A DNA stretch of 20,765 bases from Thermoleophilia bacterium. GTDB lineage: Bacteria > Actinomycetota > Thermoleophilia > Miltoncostaeales > Miltoncostaeaceae. Below the pieces are notes generated by a model. It did no database searches. It saw only the letters and a program-made list of their open reading frames with translations, and was not told where the DNA came from. Position 1 is the first letter of the stretch. The number at the start of each line of letters is the position of its first letter. The translations under genes were made by a program, and so were the position numbers. The DNA lies in the NCBI GenBank assembly GCA_017882555.1, contig JADGPH010000078.1, positions 1 through 20,765 on the forward strand, read 5' to 3'. This document shows, piece after piece, positions 1-7,278 of the stretch.

Positions 1-1080
1 CACGCTCACCGTGCCCAGACTCTCGTCACGACCACCGGCGAGATCACGGCGCAGGAACTGGTCGCCGTCGCCCGACCACAACAGGCCCCGCAGCACCGGC
101 GACTGCGGGAGCGCCGGCGTCGCCACCCCAAGGTCGGCACAGATGGCGGCGGCGACACAGTCGGCCTGCTGGCACGCGAGCCCGGCCTGCTTGACCGGAA
201 AGGGCCCCGCATCACCGGCGACGAACACCCGGCGCTCATGGCGGACCCGTCCGTCGAGGTCGGCATCGACAAAGCCGGTCGAGGTCTGCGCGATCCCCTC
301 CACCTCGGGACCGTGAATCATGGGCAGCGATATCACCACGTCGGCCGCCAGTTCGACTTCCGGCACGATCTGCAGGTGACCATCGACCCAGCCGCGCACA
401 ATCGACCCGGCGTGCAGCGCGATGTTCGCGCCCGCCAAGGCCTCGGAGATTGATTGGGCGGCGTACTGGCCAAAGATCCCGAGGGGCTCGTCCTCCGAGG
501 TCACCACCATCAACTCTGCCGCATCCCCGACGCCGAGATCGATGAGGTAGCGGCGTGCCATCAAGGCCAACTCATACCCCGGGATCACCCAGCCGCTCCC
601 GGGTGGCACGACAAATGCGACCCGCACGCGCTGGCCGTCCCCCACCCGGGCCGCCACGTCGTCAAGCTGCCGCCCCATCGTCGGCACATCCTCAGGGCCG
701 GAGAAGGTGAGTCCCGGAGCATCGAGCCACGCCTCCGGCCGGCCGCCCACCGCCACGATCGCGAAGTCGTAGTCGATCGCCTGGGCATCGGTGGTGATGA
801 TGCGCTGCTTGCCCGCATCGATCGACCCGAGCGCACCGGGAACGAGACTCGCCCCCGCGCGCGCGGCCAAATCATGCAGCGGCCAGCGGGTCCGGGGAAT
901 GAGCCCGAAGAGCTCACCCGGCGCCGCGGGGGTGAAGATGAACTGGGTCTCCGCGCTCAGCACGTAGGTGCGAACGGCATCATCGGCGAAGGCCCGCAGG
1001 GCCAGCACCGCCTCGAGCGCGGCGAAGCGCGCCCCGGCGATCACGACGCGGGCCTGGGAGTGCCGGTGCACGGTGCTCAT
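1..1080 (-). CDS. FAD/NAD(P)-dependent oxidoreductase, NDH-2/SQR-like (3' end outside window)
   Basis: Reading from an ATG at 1080 towards the left edge gives 360 codons with no stop, so the C-terminus is missing. The pattern is that of the pyridine nucleotide-disulfide oxidoreductase family (type II NADH dehydrogenase / sulfide:quinone oxidoreductase group): an N-terminal FAD-binding beta-alpha-beta segment (RVVIAGARFAALEAVLAL, residues 11-28), a middle Rossmann region, and a second FAD contact VFVAGDAGPFPVKQAG followed by LACQQAD, typical of membrane-peripheral quinone reductases. The N-terminal dinucleotide motif is degenerate, GARFAA where GGGxAA is usual. An SD-like GAAGGGAAG precedes the ATG, and a possible promoter lies at 1122-1150. 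The exact substrate (NADH, sulfide or other) cannot be decided here, since the visible cysteines are not diagnostic. It could act as a menaquinone-linked dehydrogenase, which is inference. Confidence 0.75.
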   Translation of the reverse strand, partial: MSTVHRHSQARVVIAGARFAALEAVLALRAFADDAVRTYVLSAETQFIFTPAAPGELFGLIPRTRWPLHDLAARAGASLVPGALGSIDAGKQRIITTDAQAIDYDFAIVAVGGRPEAWLDAPGLTFSGPEDVPTMGRQLDDVAARVGDGQRVRVAFVVPPGSGWVIPGYELALMARRYLIDLGVGDAAELMVVTSEDEPLGIFGQYAAQSISEALAGANIALHAGSIVRGWVDGHLQIVPEVELAADVVISLPMIHGPEVEGIAQTSTGFVDADLDGRVRHERRVFVAGDAGPFPVKQAGLACQQADCVAAAICADLGVATPALPQSPVLRGLLWSGDGDQFLRRDLAGGRDESLGTVSV

Positions 1081-1121
1081 CGCACGCTTCCCTTCGCGCA
1101 GACGATTTCTGTGGTGTCTCC

Positions 1122-1150
1122 ATCGTCGCGCGCACCAGTGTCCTCGTCAA
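1122..1150 (-). promoter_or_regulatory. Candidate promoter of the oxidoreductase
   Basis: On the minus strand TTGACG (1150-1145) is followed after 17 bases by GACGAT (1127-1122). The -35 matches the TTGACA consensus at 5 of 6 positions; the -10 is weak (3 of 6). The predicted transcript would start about 35 bases before the ATG at 1080. The remaining intergenic DNA up to 1244 shows nothing else. Confidence 0.4.
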
Positions 1151-1244
1151 CGGGACAACCACCCAGACTCCAGTCTCGGATTCCGCAGTCTGCACCGGGC
1201 CTATCGCGCGCGCCCGAAGGAACGCCACCCTCCCGCATCACCAA

Positions 1245-1724
1245 CTACGGCGCCTCGGCCCTGAACGGCAAGGCGCGTTCGAGCACGACGCGGTCCTGGC
1301 CGGGGCCGAGGTACTCCGGGACAACGGTGCCGACAAACCCGAGCGCCTCATGGAACTTGATCGAGCGGTCTCGCTGGGGAGCCGCGAGCGTGCGCACCCG
1401 CGTGCATCCGCCGGCGAACATGCGCCGGCCGAACTCCTCATAGAGCGCACGTGCCACCCCGCGCTCGCGCACCTCGGGGTCCACCATCACGAAATGAATG
1501 TACGCAAGCTCGGGCTCGGCCAGACTGGCGAACCCCAGCAGCACACCGAGCATCCGTCCGGGGTCGGCGGAGTCTGCGGCCCGCAGCCCGCTGGGCCCAA
1601 GTTGGTCGAAAAACAGACGGTGCATGGTGAGTCCCACCGGATGCCCGAACCACGCGTCCGCGACGCGACGTGCCTCGACGAAGTCGGCTCCGGTCAGGGA
1701 CCGCAACACGAGCCCACCGGTCAT
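1245..1724 (-). CDS. GNAT family N-acetyltransferase
   Basis: A 159-residue protein is predicted. The acetyl-CoA pyrophosphate-binding motif A is visible as VRERGVARALYEEFG (residues 85-99), with the R-x-x-G-x-A core at R86, G89 and A91, preceded by the beta-strand LAYIHFVMVDP. The C-terminal part has FHEALGFVGTVVPEYLG, the usual motif B region of GNAT enzymes. It would transfer an acetyl group from acetyl-CoA to an amine; the substrate cannot be inferred. The ATG at 1724 was chosen because it begins a normal GNAT strand (LVLRSLTGADF). A GTG at 1763 would add 13 residues. A -10-like TACGCT lies at 1745-1740. The gene is divergent from the ETF:quinone oxidoreductase and 164 bases upstream of the flavin oxidoreductase. 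Confidence 0.75.
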   Translation of the reverse strand: MTGGLVLRSLTGADFVEARRVADAWFGHPVGLTMHRLFFDQLGPSGLRAADSADPGRMLGVLLGFASLAEPELAYIHFVMVDPEVRERGVARALYEEFGRRMFAGGCTRVRTLAAPQRDRSIKFHEALGFVGTVVPEYLGPGQDRVVLERALPFRAEAP

Positions 1725-1977
1725 GAGCGTGCCCGCCGGAGCGTATGTCCCGTATGCGCACACCGCCGGATCGGGCGCGTGGCCATCGGGGGCTGGAAGG
1801 CGATCGGAGCTGGATTGCGCGGAAACATGGCCGGGATGATCGTACGCGGCATGGCCGACAAACGAATCCTGCAGAACGCGCTGCGCTCGGTAAACTCAGA
1901 CTTCCGCGTACGAACAGCGCTGGCAGCGATGCATGCCAGGCCGCGCGCATTTATGACCTCGACCTCCAGGGCAGCCC

Positions 1978-3669
1978 ATGGCCAGCATTCACCCGTCCGA
2001 TTTCCCCCCGCCGTTTGAGAACTCCGACTACGTCGCGCGTCCGCAGGCCGGCGAAGACGAGCGTATCGAGGTCGGTGTCTTGATCGTTGGTGGCGGTCCG
2101 GGGGGCCTCGCGACCGCGATCCGGCTCGGTCAGTTGCTCGGCGACGACCCGGAGTTGGCCGAGAGTCTCGGCGAGGTGCCGATCGCGCTCGCCGAGAAGG
2201 GCAAGGCCCCCGGCTCGCACCTGCTCTCGGGTGCGGTGATCAATCCGACCTCCTTGAAGGAGCTCTTCTCGGAGATCGATCCATCCGAGATCCCGCACTA
2301 CTGGGAAGTCGACAAGGAAGCGGTCTACTTCCTGACCAAGACGTCCCACCTTCGGATTCCGCCGCCACCGCAAATGCGCAACCACCACAACTGGGTGATC
2401 TCGGTCAGTCAGTTGGCGCGCTGGATGAGCGCGAAGGCCGAAGAGCTCGGCGTCTATCTGCTCCCGGAGACCGACTGTCAACAGGTCATCGTCGACCAGG
2501 GCCGCGTCGCCGGTGTGATCACGGGTGACAAGGGCCGTGGCAAGGAGCGCCAGGAACTCGCCACCTTCGAACCGGGGATGGAAGTCCACGCGCGCACCAC
2601 GGTGCTCGCCGAAGGGACGCCCGGTCACCTGACCTCGGTGATTCGTCGCCACTTCGAGCTCGACAACCATGCGGTGCAGACGTGGGAGCTGGGTGTCAAA
2701 GAAGTCTGGGAAGTGCCAACGGAACTCAACCGACTGATCCACACCACCGGCTGGCCACTGCGCCTGGGCAAGAAGTACCGGGAGTACGGCGGCTCGTGGC
2801 TCTACCCGATGGGCCATGACAAGATCTCGCTGGGCTTCGTGGTCGGGCTCGACTACGCCGACGCGACCCTCTCGGTCCACGACATCCTCCAGGAGTTCAA
2901 GACCCACCCGCTCGTCAAGGGCATCCTGAAAGATGGTCGCCGCCTGGCCTGGGGTGCCAAGACGATTCCCGGCTCCGGGATCTACGGCCTCCCGAGCCGC
3001 TTGCACGTCCCGGGCGCCGTCTTTGTCGGGGACTCCGCCGGTTTCGTCGACATGACATCTCTCAAGGGTGTCCAGTACGCGATCCGCTCGGGAATGCTGG
3101 CCGCCGATGCGATCTACGAGGCCCTCAAGGCCAACCGCGCCAGCACCCCGGCGGGGCTGTGGGGCTACGACCGTCGCATCAAGAACTCCGAGGTCTGGAA
3201 GAACCTCTGGAAGGTCCGCAACATCCGGCCCGCCTTCCAGCGCGGTTTCGCCTTCGGCGGCATGGTGCACGCGATGTCGACCGGCTCGCAAGGGCACTTC
3301 CCCAAGAAGATCACGCCGATCCGCGACGCCAAGGAACCGGTATTTCTCGGGACCCGCACGCCGATCGTCGCCGACGGAGTGCTCACCTTCGACAAGCTCT
3401 CGAGCGTGTTCGCTTCAGGCAACAAGACCCGCGACGACCAGCCCGACCACATCCGCCTCCAGTACAAGGTCCCGCGTGCGCTGGCCGTAACCTGGGAGAA
3501 TATGTGCCCGGCCAAGGTGTATGAGATCACTGATGACGGTGCCAAGAACGGCACCGTGACGGTGCACACCAACCCCTCCAACTGCGTGCAGTGCGGCGCG
3601 ATCACCGCCAAGGGTGGGCGGCTCACGCCGCCGGAGGGCGGCTCGGGTCCGGAATACACGCTGACCTAG
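1978..3669 (+). CDS. Electron transfer flavoprotein:quinone oxidoreductase (ETF-QO), variant Fe-S domain
   Basis: This 563-residue protein matches ETF-QO, which passes electrons from electron transfer flavoprotein (fatty-acid and amino-acid oxidation) to the membrane quinone; in an actinobacterium this would be menaquinone. Visible parts are the FAD-binding GxGxxG (VGGGPGG, residues 37-43), EKGKAPGSHLLSGAVINP, the second FAD site VFVGDSAGFVDMTSLKGVQYAI, and a C-terminal ferredoxin-like domain with CPAKVYE (Cys510), NCVQC (Cys536, Cys539) and PPEGGSGPEY. Canonical ETF-QO has C-x-x-C-x-x-C in the second half of that domain; the third cysteine of this triplet is Ile542 here, so only three of four [4Fe-4S] ligands remain. 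The ATG at 1978 has an AGGG 6 bases upstream. A helical unknown gene follows after 14 bases. Family assignment is firm; cluster status is open. Confidence 0.92.
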   Translation: MASIHPSDFPPPFENSDYVARPQAGEDERIEVGVLIVGGGPGGLATAIRLGQLLGDDPELAESLGEVPIALAEKGKAPGSHLLSGAVINPTSLKELFSEIDPSEIPHYWEVDKEAVYFLTKTSHLRIPPPPQMRNHHNWVISVSQLARWMSAKAEELGVYLLPETDCQQVIVDQGRVAGVITGDKGRGKERQELATFEPGMEVHARTTVLAEGTPGHLTSVIRRHFELDNHAVQTWELGVKEVWEVPTELNRLIHTTGWPLRLGKKYREYGGSWLYPMGHDKISLGFVVGLDYADATLSVHDILQEFKTHPLVKGILKDGRRLAWGAKTIPGSGIYGLPSRLHVPGAVFVGDSAGFVDMTSLKGVQYAIRSGMLAADAIYEALKANRASTPAGLWGYDRRIKNSEVWKNLWKVRNIRPAFQRGFAFGGMVHAMSTGSQGHFPKKITPIRDAKEPVFLGTRTPIVADGVLTFDKLSSVFASGNKTRDDQPDHIRLQYKVPRALAVTWENMCPAKVYEITDDGAKNGTVTVHTNPSNCVQCGAITAKGGRLTPPEGGSGPEYTLT

Positions 3670-3683
3670 GCCCGTCCGCGCGC

Positions 3684-4331
3684 ATGACGACCGCCCCTCA
3701 CCCCACCGCGCGCGGCCTGCTGGCGTGGATGCAGGACCACCACGCGAGGTTGCCCGAGCTGATCCGGCAGGAGGGGACCGGCCGCCAGGACACCTCACCC
3801 GCAGGCGAGCCGGCCATCCGCGCACACTTGCGGTTTGTCGCCGAAGCCCTGGCAGCCAATGCAGCGCCCGGCCAGAGGTCCGAGCTCCGGGACTTCTCCG
3901 AGCACCTGGTCGAACGCATGGACGAGGCTGCAGCCTCGTTAACCGACACCTTTGAGCGGCTCGAAGACGCGACGGCGTTCGAGGCCGAGTCGCAATTCGG
4001 CCAGACGACCTCCGAGGACGAGGCGTTCGTCGAGGTGCTCGAACGTCGCCTGCGCGTCGATTTCTCGATCCAGGCTTTCCTCGAGGCCCTCGACCAGGCT
4101 CGACCCGACCGTGCACCCATACGCCAGCCGACGCTCGTATGGTGGAAGGCCAACGCGAGGCATCTGGCGCACACGATCTTCAGCGTCGACCGTGCCGCCA
4201 AACAGGCCGAGCTGGACCGCGGGGGTGCGGACGCGATCGCGAACCCCGACGTGGTCAACCGGATCGGCCAGGCCGCGATGCTCCAGGGCCACGTCAAGTT
4301 CTTGATCGAGGCGCTCGCCCAAAACCTCTAG
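3684..4331 (+). CDS. Conserved-looking helical protein of unknown function
   Basis: A 215-residue protein starts at an ATG 14 bases after the ETF-QO stop, so the two are probably co-transcribed. No signal peptide, membrane segment, cysteine cluster or known enzymatic motif is visible. The sequence is rich in Ala, Glu, Arg and Leu, reads as mainly alpha-helical, and has a strongly acidic centre (FGQTTSEDEAFVEVLE). It ends in a helix, LQGHVKFLIEALAQNL. No convincing Shine-Dalgarno precedes the ATG, so translation may be coupled to the gene before it. An in-frame ATG at 3591 lies inside ETF-QO and is unlikely. Codon use resembles the neighbours. I do not recognise the family. The position suggests, without proving, a role linked to ETF electron transfer. 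Confidence 0.65.
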   Translation: MTTAPHPTARGLLAWMQDHHARLPELIRQEGTGRQDTSPAGEPAIRAHLRFVAEALAANAAPGQRSELRDFSEHLVERMDEAAASLTDTFERLEDATAFEAESQFGQTTSEDEAFVEVLERRLRVDFSIQAFLEALDQARPDRAPIRQPTLVWWKANARHLAHTIFSVDRAAKQAELDRGGADAIANPDVVNRIGQAAMLQGHVKFLIEALAQNL

Positions 4332-4359
4332 CGATGCGCGCCGGCCGCCTCTGGCACGA

Positions 4360-4869
4360 TCATGTAAGGCGGTATCGCCCGCCGAGCGCGACATAGCGAG
4401 CCGCCGACTCGCGGATGCGCTGGTGCTCGGCGGCGGTCGTCTCGCGGACGACCCGGGCCGGTGCGCCGACGACCAACGATCCGGGCGGGATCTCGGTCCA
4501 CGCGGTCACCAGCGCCCCGGCCGCGATGATGCTCTGGCGACCAATCCGGGCGTGGTTCATCACGATCGCCCCCATCCCCACAAGCACCTCGTCCTCGATC
4601 ACACAACCATGGATGACCGCGCGGTGACCGATCGTCACGCGGGCGCCAATCACACATGGCACACCCGCGTCGACATGCACGACCGACCCGTCTTGGATGT
4701 TGGTGGCATCACCGACGGTGATGAGGTCCGAGTCGCCGCGCAACACCGTGTGCGGCCAGATCGACACGGATCGCCCAAGGCGCACTCGGCCGATCACCAC
4801 CGCGGTCGAATCCAGAAACCCGTCCGTGCCCAGGTCGGGATCGTGCCCCTCAAAGCTGCGGATCGACAT
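4360..4869 (-). CDS. Gamma-carbonic-anhydrase-like hexapeptide-repeat protein
   Basis: The 169-residue product shows repeated left-handed beta-helix hexapeptides such as VIGRVRLGRSVSIW and VIGARVTIGHRAVIHG, then the C-terminal helix of the gamma-CA/YrdA family. The three metal-binding histidines of gamma-class carbonic anhydrases are present: His65 (SVVHV), His82 (TIGH) and His87 (VIHGC), along with the family motifs WPHTVLRGD and NIQDGS. Members trimerise and bind Zn or Fe between subunits; many of this YrdA-like group lack measured carbonic anhydrase activity, so the reaction is uncertain. The ATG at 4869 sits exactly 6 bases after a TACGGT -10 box, so the message is probably leaderless. 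The gene converges with the unknown gene at 3684 and diverges from the cupredoxin lipoprotein. Confidence 0.88.
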   Translation of the reverse strand: MSIRSFEGHDPDLGTDGFLDSTAVVIGRVRLGRSVSIWPHTVLRGDSDLITVGDATNIQDGSVVHVDAGVPCVIGARVTIGHRAVIHGCVIEDEVLVGMGAIVMNHARIGRQSIIAAGALVTAWTEIPPGSLVVGAPARVVRETTAAEHQRIRESAARYVALGGRYRLT

Positions 4870-4875
4870 GACCCG

Positions 4876-4881
4876 ACCGTA
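4876..4881 (-). promoter_or_regulatory. -10 box of a probable leaderless promoter (gamma-CA-like gene)
   Basis: TACGGT on the minus strand is followed by six bases (CGGGTC) and then the ATG at 4869. No good -35 lies 16-18 bases upstream. The spacing matches that in front of the MenG-like gene, which has the identical hexamer. Confidence 0.45.
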
Positions 4882-4945
4882 GCGCGTGGCAGTGTCATTC
4901 GCCACGGCACCACCTGACCAGGGACCCCTGGGGGTGTGATGAACC

Positions 4946-4973
4946 TTGCGATTGTGCCGCCTGGTCGTAGGAT
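4946..4973 (+). promoter_or_regulatory. Promoter of cupredoxin lipoprotein 1
   Basis: TTGCGA (4946-4951), a 16-base spacer and TAGGAT (4968-4973) match the -35 and -10 consensus at four of six positions each. Transcription would start near 4980, close to an in-frame GTG at 4981, with the SD-preceded GTG start at 5008 lying further downstream. Confidence 0.5.
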
Positions 4974-5007
4974 TCGACTGGTGGCCAACCGTGAGGAGCG
5001 AGATTAC

Positions 5008-5511
5008 GTGCGTACAGTGACCAAAGCAGCAGCGTGCACGGTGTTCATTGGTGCAATCGCGGTCGTCGCGGCCGGTTGCGCCAGCACGGGCACCTCGGCC
5101 AACGCACCGACGGTCCAGAACTCCGCGATTCAGACCAACTCCCAGGGCCAGACCATCTCCGCGCCAACGGCAGCCTCGTCCGGCGGTGGGTCGACCGCGG
5201 CACCCGCGGGGTGCGGCAAGAAGGTCTGTGACACGACGCTGAGCATCTCGACCGACCCGACCCTGTTGGCGTTCGTGCCGACGACCCTGAGTGCGCCTGC
5301 CGGCAAGGTCACGATCAACATGAAAAACGCCTCGGCGATCCCGCACTCGGTCGCGATCGACACCCCCGGTGCCGTTGCCGGGAAGGTCGTCAACCAGGGC
5401 GGCACCTCGACGGCCACCGCAACGCTGAAGGCCGGCAGCTACACGTTCTACTGCACCGTCCCAGGGCACCGTCAGGCCGGCATGGTCGGCACCCTGACCG
5501 TCGCCGGGTAA
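5008..5511 (+). CDS. Cupredoxin-domain lipoprotein with a complete type 1 copper site
   Basis: The 167-residue product begins with a lipoprotein signal (VRTVTK, hydrophobic stretch, VAAGC; lipidated Cys24), followed by a low-complexity Ser/Thr/Gly/Ala linker to about residue 67 and a plastocyanin-like domain. The copper ligands read directly: His113 (IPHSV), then Cys149, His154 and Met159 in CTVPGHRQAGM. It would be a membrane-anchored extracytoplasmic electron carrier or copper protein; the redox partner is not in the window. A CGKKVC pair (Cys69, Cys74) may form a disulfide. The GTG at 5008 was chosen because AGGAG (4994-4998) sits 9 bases before it. An in-frame GTG at 4981, close to the predicted transcript 5' end, would add nine residues. 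A paralogue lies at 16994 in this window. A strong hairpin follows the stop. Confidence 0.88.
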   Translation: MRTVTKAAACTVFIGAIAVVAAGCASTGTSANAPTVQNSAIQTNSQGQTISAPTAASSGGGSTAAPAGCGKKVCDTTLSISTDPTLLAFVPTTLSAPAGKVTINMKNASAIPHSVAIDTPGAVAGKVVNQGGTSTATATLKAGSYTFYCTVPGHRQAGMVGTLTVAG

Positions 5512-5523
5512 GCCCCACGACGT

Positions 5524-5558
5524 CGTCTATGCCCCCGGGCGCACGCGGGGCATAGACG
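5524..5558 (+). terminator. Strong hairpin after cupredoxin 1, probable terminator
   Basis: CGTCTATGCCCC (5524-5535) and its exact reverse complement GGGGCATAGACG (5547-5558) form a perfect 12-bp stem with an 11-base loop, 12 bases after the stop codon. No T-tract follows, which is common for hairpin terminators in high-GC actinobacteria. Being symmetric it could also be a DNA-binding site for a dimeric regulator of the STAS operon downstream. Confidence 0.6.
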
Positions 5559-5630
5559 TATCGACCGGCGATTGCGCAAACTCTCTGCAACCCCTCGCCT
5601 CGAGATCCGGGAAATGGTCTCATGCTGGGC

Positions 5631-5636
5631 TATCGT
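5631..5636 (+). promoter_or_regulatory. -10 box of a probable leaderless promoter (STAS gene)
   Basis: TATCGT is followed by exactly six bases (GTCTTC) and a GTG at 5643, the start that best fits the STAS domain. No clear -35 is seen. There is no Shine-Dalgarno before that GTG, consistent with a leaderless message. Confidence 0.45.
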
Positions 5637-5642
5637 GTCTTC

Positions 5643-6002
5643 GTGGCCCTCGATGTCTCCACGACCGAGCATGACCAGCTCGTGGTCGTCTCACTCGCCG
5701 GTGAATTCGACGTCTACACCGTGTCCGCGTTCCGCACCGAGCTTGAGCGGGTCGGCCACTTTTCGGGCCCGATCATCGTCGACCTCTCCGGGGTCACCTT
5801 GCTGGACTCATCCGGCATTGGAGCCCTGGTGGACCTGCTCAACCAGGCGCGCTCCGACGGTGGCTCGGTCGGCGTGATCTGCCCAAACCGCCCCCTGCGA
5901 CGGGTCTTTGAGATCACCGGCTTGCGCAACGCCTTCATCTTTGGCGACGACCTGGACGGGGTCCGCGCCGCGCTCGCGTCCGCCTCACCACCGCAACCGT
6001 AA
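5643..6002 (+). CDS. STAS-domain anti-sigma factor antagonist (SpoIIAA/RsbV-like)
   Basis: This 119-residue single-domain protein aligns with SpoIIAA/RsbV: an N-terminal strand pair (LVVVSLAGEFDVYTV), the central IIVDLSGVTLLDSSGIGAL with the phosphorylatable serine (second Ser of DSSG, residue 57; Ser58 in SpoIIAA), and a C-terminal helix (LRRVFEITGL). In the partner-switching pathway the dephosphorylated form binds an anti-sigma kinase and frees the sigma factor. No kinase, phosphatase or sigma factor gene is in the window, so partners must be elsewhere. The GTG at 5643 is favoured by a -10 box six bases upstream; an ATG at 5622 would add seven residues. serS starts 13 bases after the stop, suggesting one operon. 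Confidence 0.85.
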   Translation: MALDVSTTEHDQLVVVSLAGEFDVYTVSAFRTELERVGHFSGPIIVDLSGVTLLDSSGIGALVDLLNQARSDGGSVGVICPNRPLRRVFEITGLRNAFIFGDDLDGVRAALASASPPQP

Positions 6003-6015
6003 GTCGAGATTCCAC

Positions 6016-7278
6016 GTGCTTGATCTCCGTCTCCTTCGCGCCGACACCGAGCGCGTCCGAACCGACCTCACGCGCCGCGGCGTCGGCGACGACCTCGACC
6101 GCCTCCTCGACCTGGATCGCACCGCCCGCGAAGTGCGGACCCGCGTCGAAGAGGTGCGCGCCGAGCGGGGGCGGATCTCGAAGACGGTCGGGGTGGCCAA
6201 GCGGGAGGGCCGCAACGCGCACGCCGAACAGGAGCAGGCACGGGCCCTCGGCGATGCACTGGCCGCCGATGAGGCCGAGCTTCGCGAGCTCGAAGCCGAG
6301 CGCGATGCGGTGCTGTTGGGACTGCCCAACCTGGCCGAGCCCGCGACACCCGACGGCGGTGAAGACGACGCGATCACCCTTCGCGTGGTCGGCACCCAAC
6401 CTGTCTTCGACTTCGCACCCCGCGATCACCTGGAGATTGGGCAGCTGTTGGGGGGCATCGACACCGAGCAGGCCGCCAAGATCTCGGGAGCGCGGTTCGC
6501 ATATCTGATGGGGCCGCTGGTGCGTCTGCAGCTCGCATTGGTGGGCTTCGCCGTCGACCTGCTCGAAGCGCATGGCTTCACCCCGGTCGTGCCACCGGTA
6601 CTCGTACGGGAAGAGGCGATGTTCGGCACGGGCTTCTTCCCGACCGACCGCGCATCGATCTACGCCTTGGCCGACGACGATCTGTATCTGGTGGGAACCT
6701 CGGAGGTCCCGCTCGCCGGGCTCGGCTATGAACGCATCCTGGAGGAGGGCGAGCTGCCGCTTCGCTACGCCGGGATCTCGACCTGCTTCCGGCGCGAGGC
6801 CGGGGCGGCAGGCCGCGACACCCGCGGGATCTTCCGAGTGCACCAGTTCGACAAGATCGAGATGTTCACGTTCACCAACCCCGACAGCTCGGCGGCCGAA
6901 CACCTGCGGATCCTGGCCGTCCAGGAGGAGATCCTCGGCGCGCTCGGCCTCCATTACCGGGTTCAGGACATCGCGGTCGGCGACCTCGGGGCCTCCGCGG
7001 CCCGCAAGTTCGACTGCGAGGCGTGGATGCCGGGCCAAGGACGCTTCCGAGAGGTCACCTCGTGCTCGAATTGCACCGACTACCAGGCGCGGCGCCTGAA
7101 CTGCCGCACGCGTGCCGAAGGCGGAATGCAGTTCGTGCACACGCTCAACGGGACCGCCGTCGCGGTTGGACGTACGATGATTGCGATCCTCGAGACCCAC
7201 CAACGCGCCGATGGGTCGGTCGCGGTGCCGGAGGTCTTGCAGCGCTTCGGCGCCCCCGCGGAGCTCCTGCTCGCATGA
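6016..7278 (+). CDS. serS: Seryl-tRNA synthetase
   Basis: The 420-residue class II synthetase charges tRNA-Ser with serine. It begins at a GTG giving VLDLRLLRADTERVR, the normal SerRS N-terminus, and continues with the long antiparallel coiled-coil arm (about residues 25-105, rich in Arg, Glu and Ala) that contacts the tRNA extra arm. The catalytic domain follows: the TSEVPLAG serine-pocket region, motif 2 CFRREAGAAGRDTRGIFR with HQFDKIEMF, the DCEAWMPGQGRFREVTSCSNC stretch in pieces, and motif 3 NGTAVAVGRTMIAILE. Length is normal. No Shine-Dalgarno is obvious; the gene starts 13 bases after the STAS stop, and its TGA overlaps the ATG of the PfkB gene, so translation is probably coupled. Confidence 0.97.
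   Translation: MLDLRLLRADTERVRTDLTRRGVGDDLDRLLDLDRTAREVRTRVEEVRAERGRISKTVGVAKREGRNAHAEQEQARALGDALAADEAELRELEAERDAVLLGLPNLAEPATPDGGEDDAITLRVVGTQPVFDFAPRDHLEIGQLLGGIDTEQAAKISGARFAYLMGPLVRLQLALVGFAVDLLEAHGFTPVVPPVLVREEAMFGTGFFPTDRASIYALADDDLYLVGTSEVPLAGLGYERILEEGELPLRYAGISTCFRREAGAAGRDTRGIFRVHQFDKIEMFTFTNPDSSAAEHLRILAVQEEILGALGLHYRVQDIAVGDLGASAARKFDCEAWMPGQGRFREVTSCSNCTDYQARRLNCRTRAEGGMQFVHTLNGTAVAVGRTMIAILETHQRADGSVAVPEVLQRFGAPAELLLA

Noticed and set aside
454..1443. Long plus-strand open frame of 329 codons
   Set aside because: It lies opposite the oxidoreductase and GNAT genes; its translation is rich in Arg, His and Pro without domain motifs, as expected from antisense frames in high-GC DNA.
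1845..2018. Small open frame before and overlapping the ETF-QO start
   Set aside because: No ribosome site, overlaps the well supported ETF-QO start, and the protein has no features.
1951..3297. Minus-strand open frame of 448 codons opposite ETF-QO
   Set aside because: ETF-QO on the other strand is unmistakable; the antisense product has no recognisable fold or start signal.
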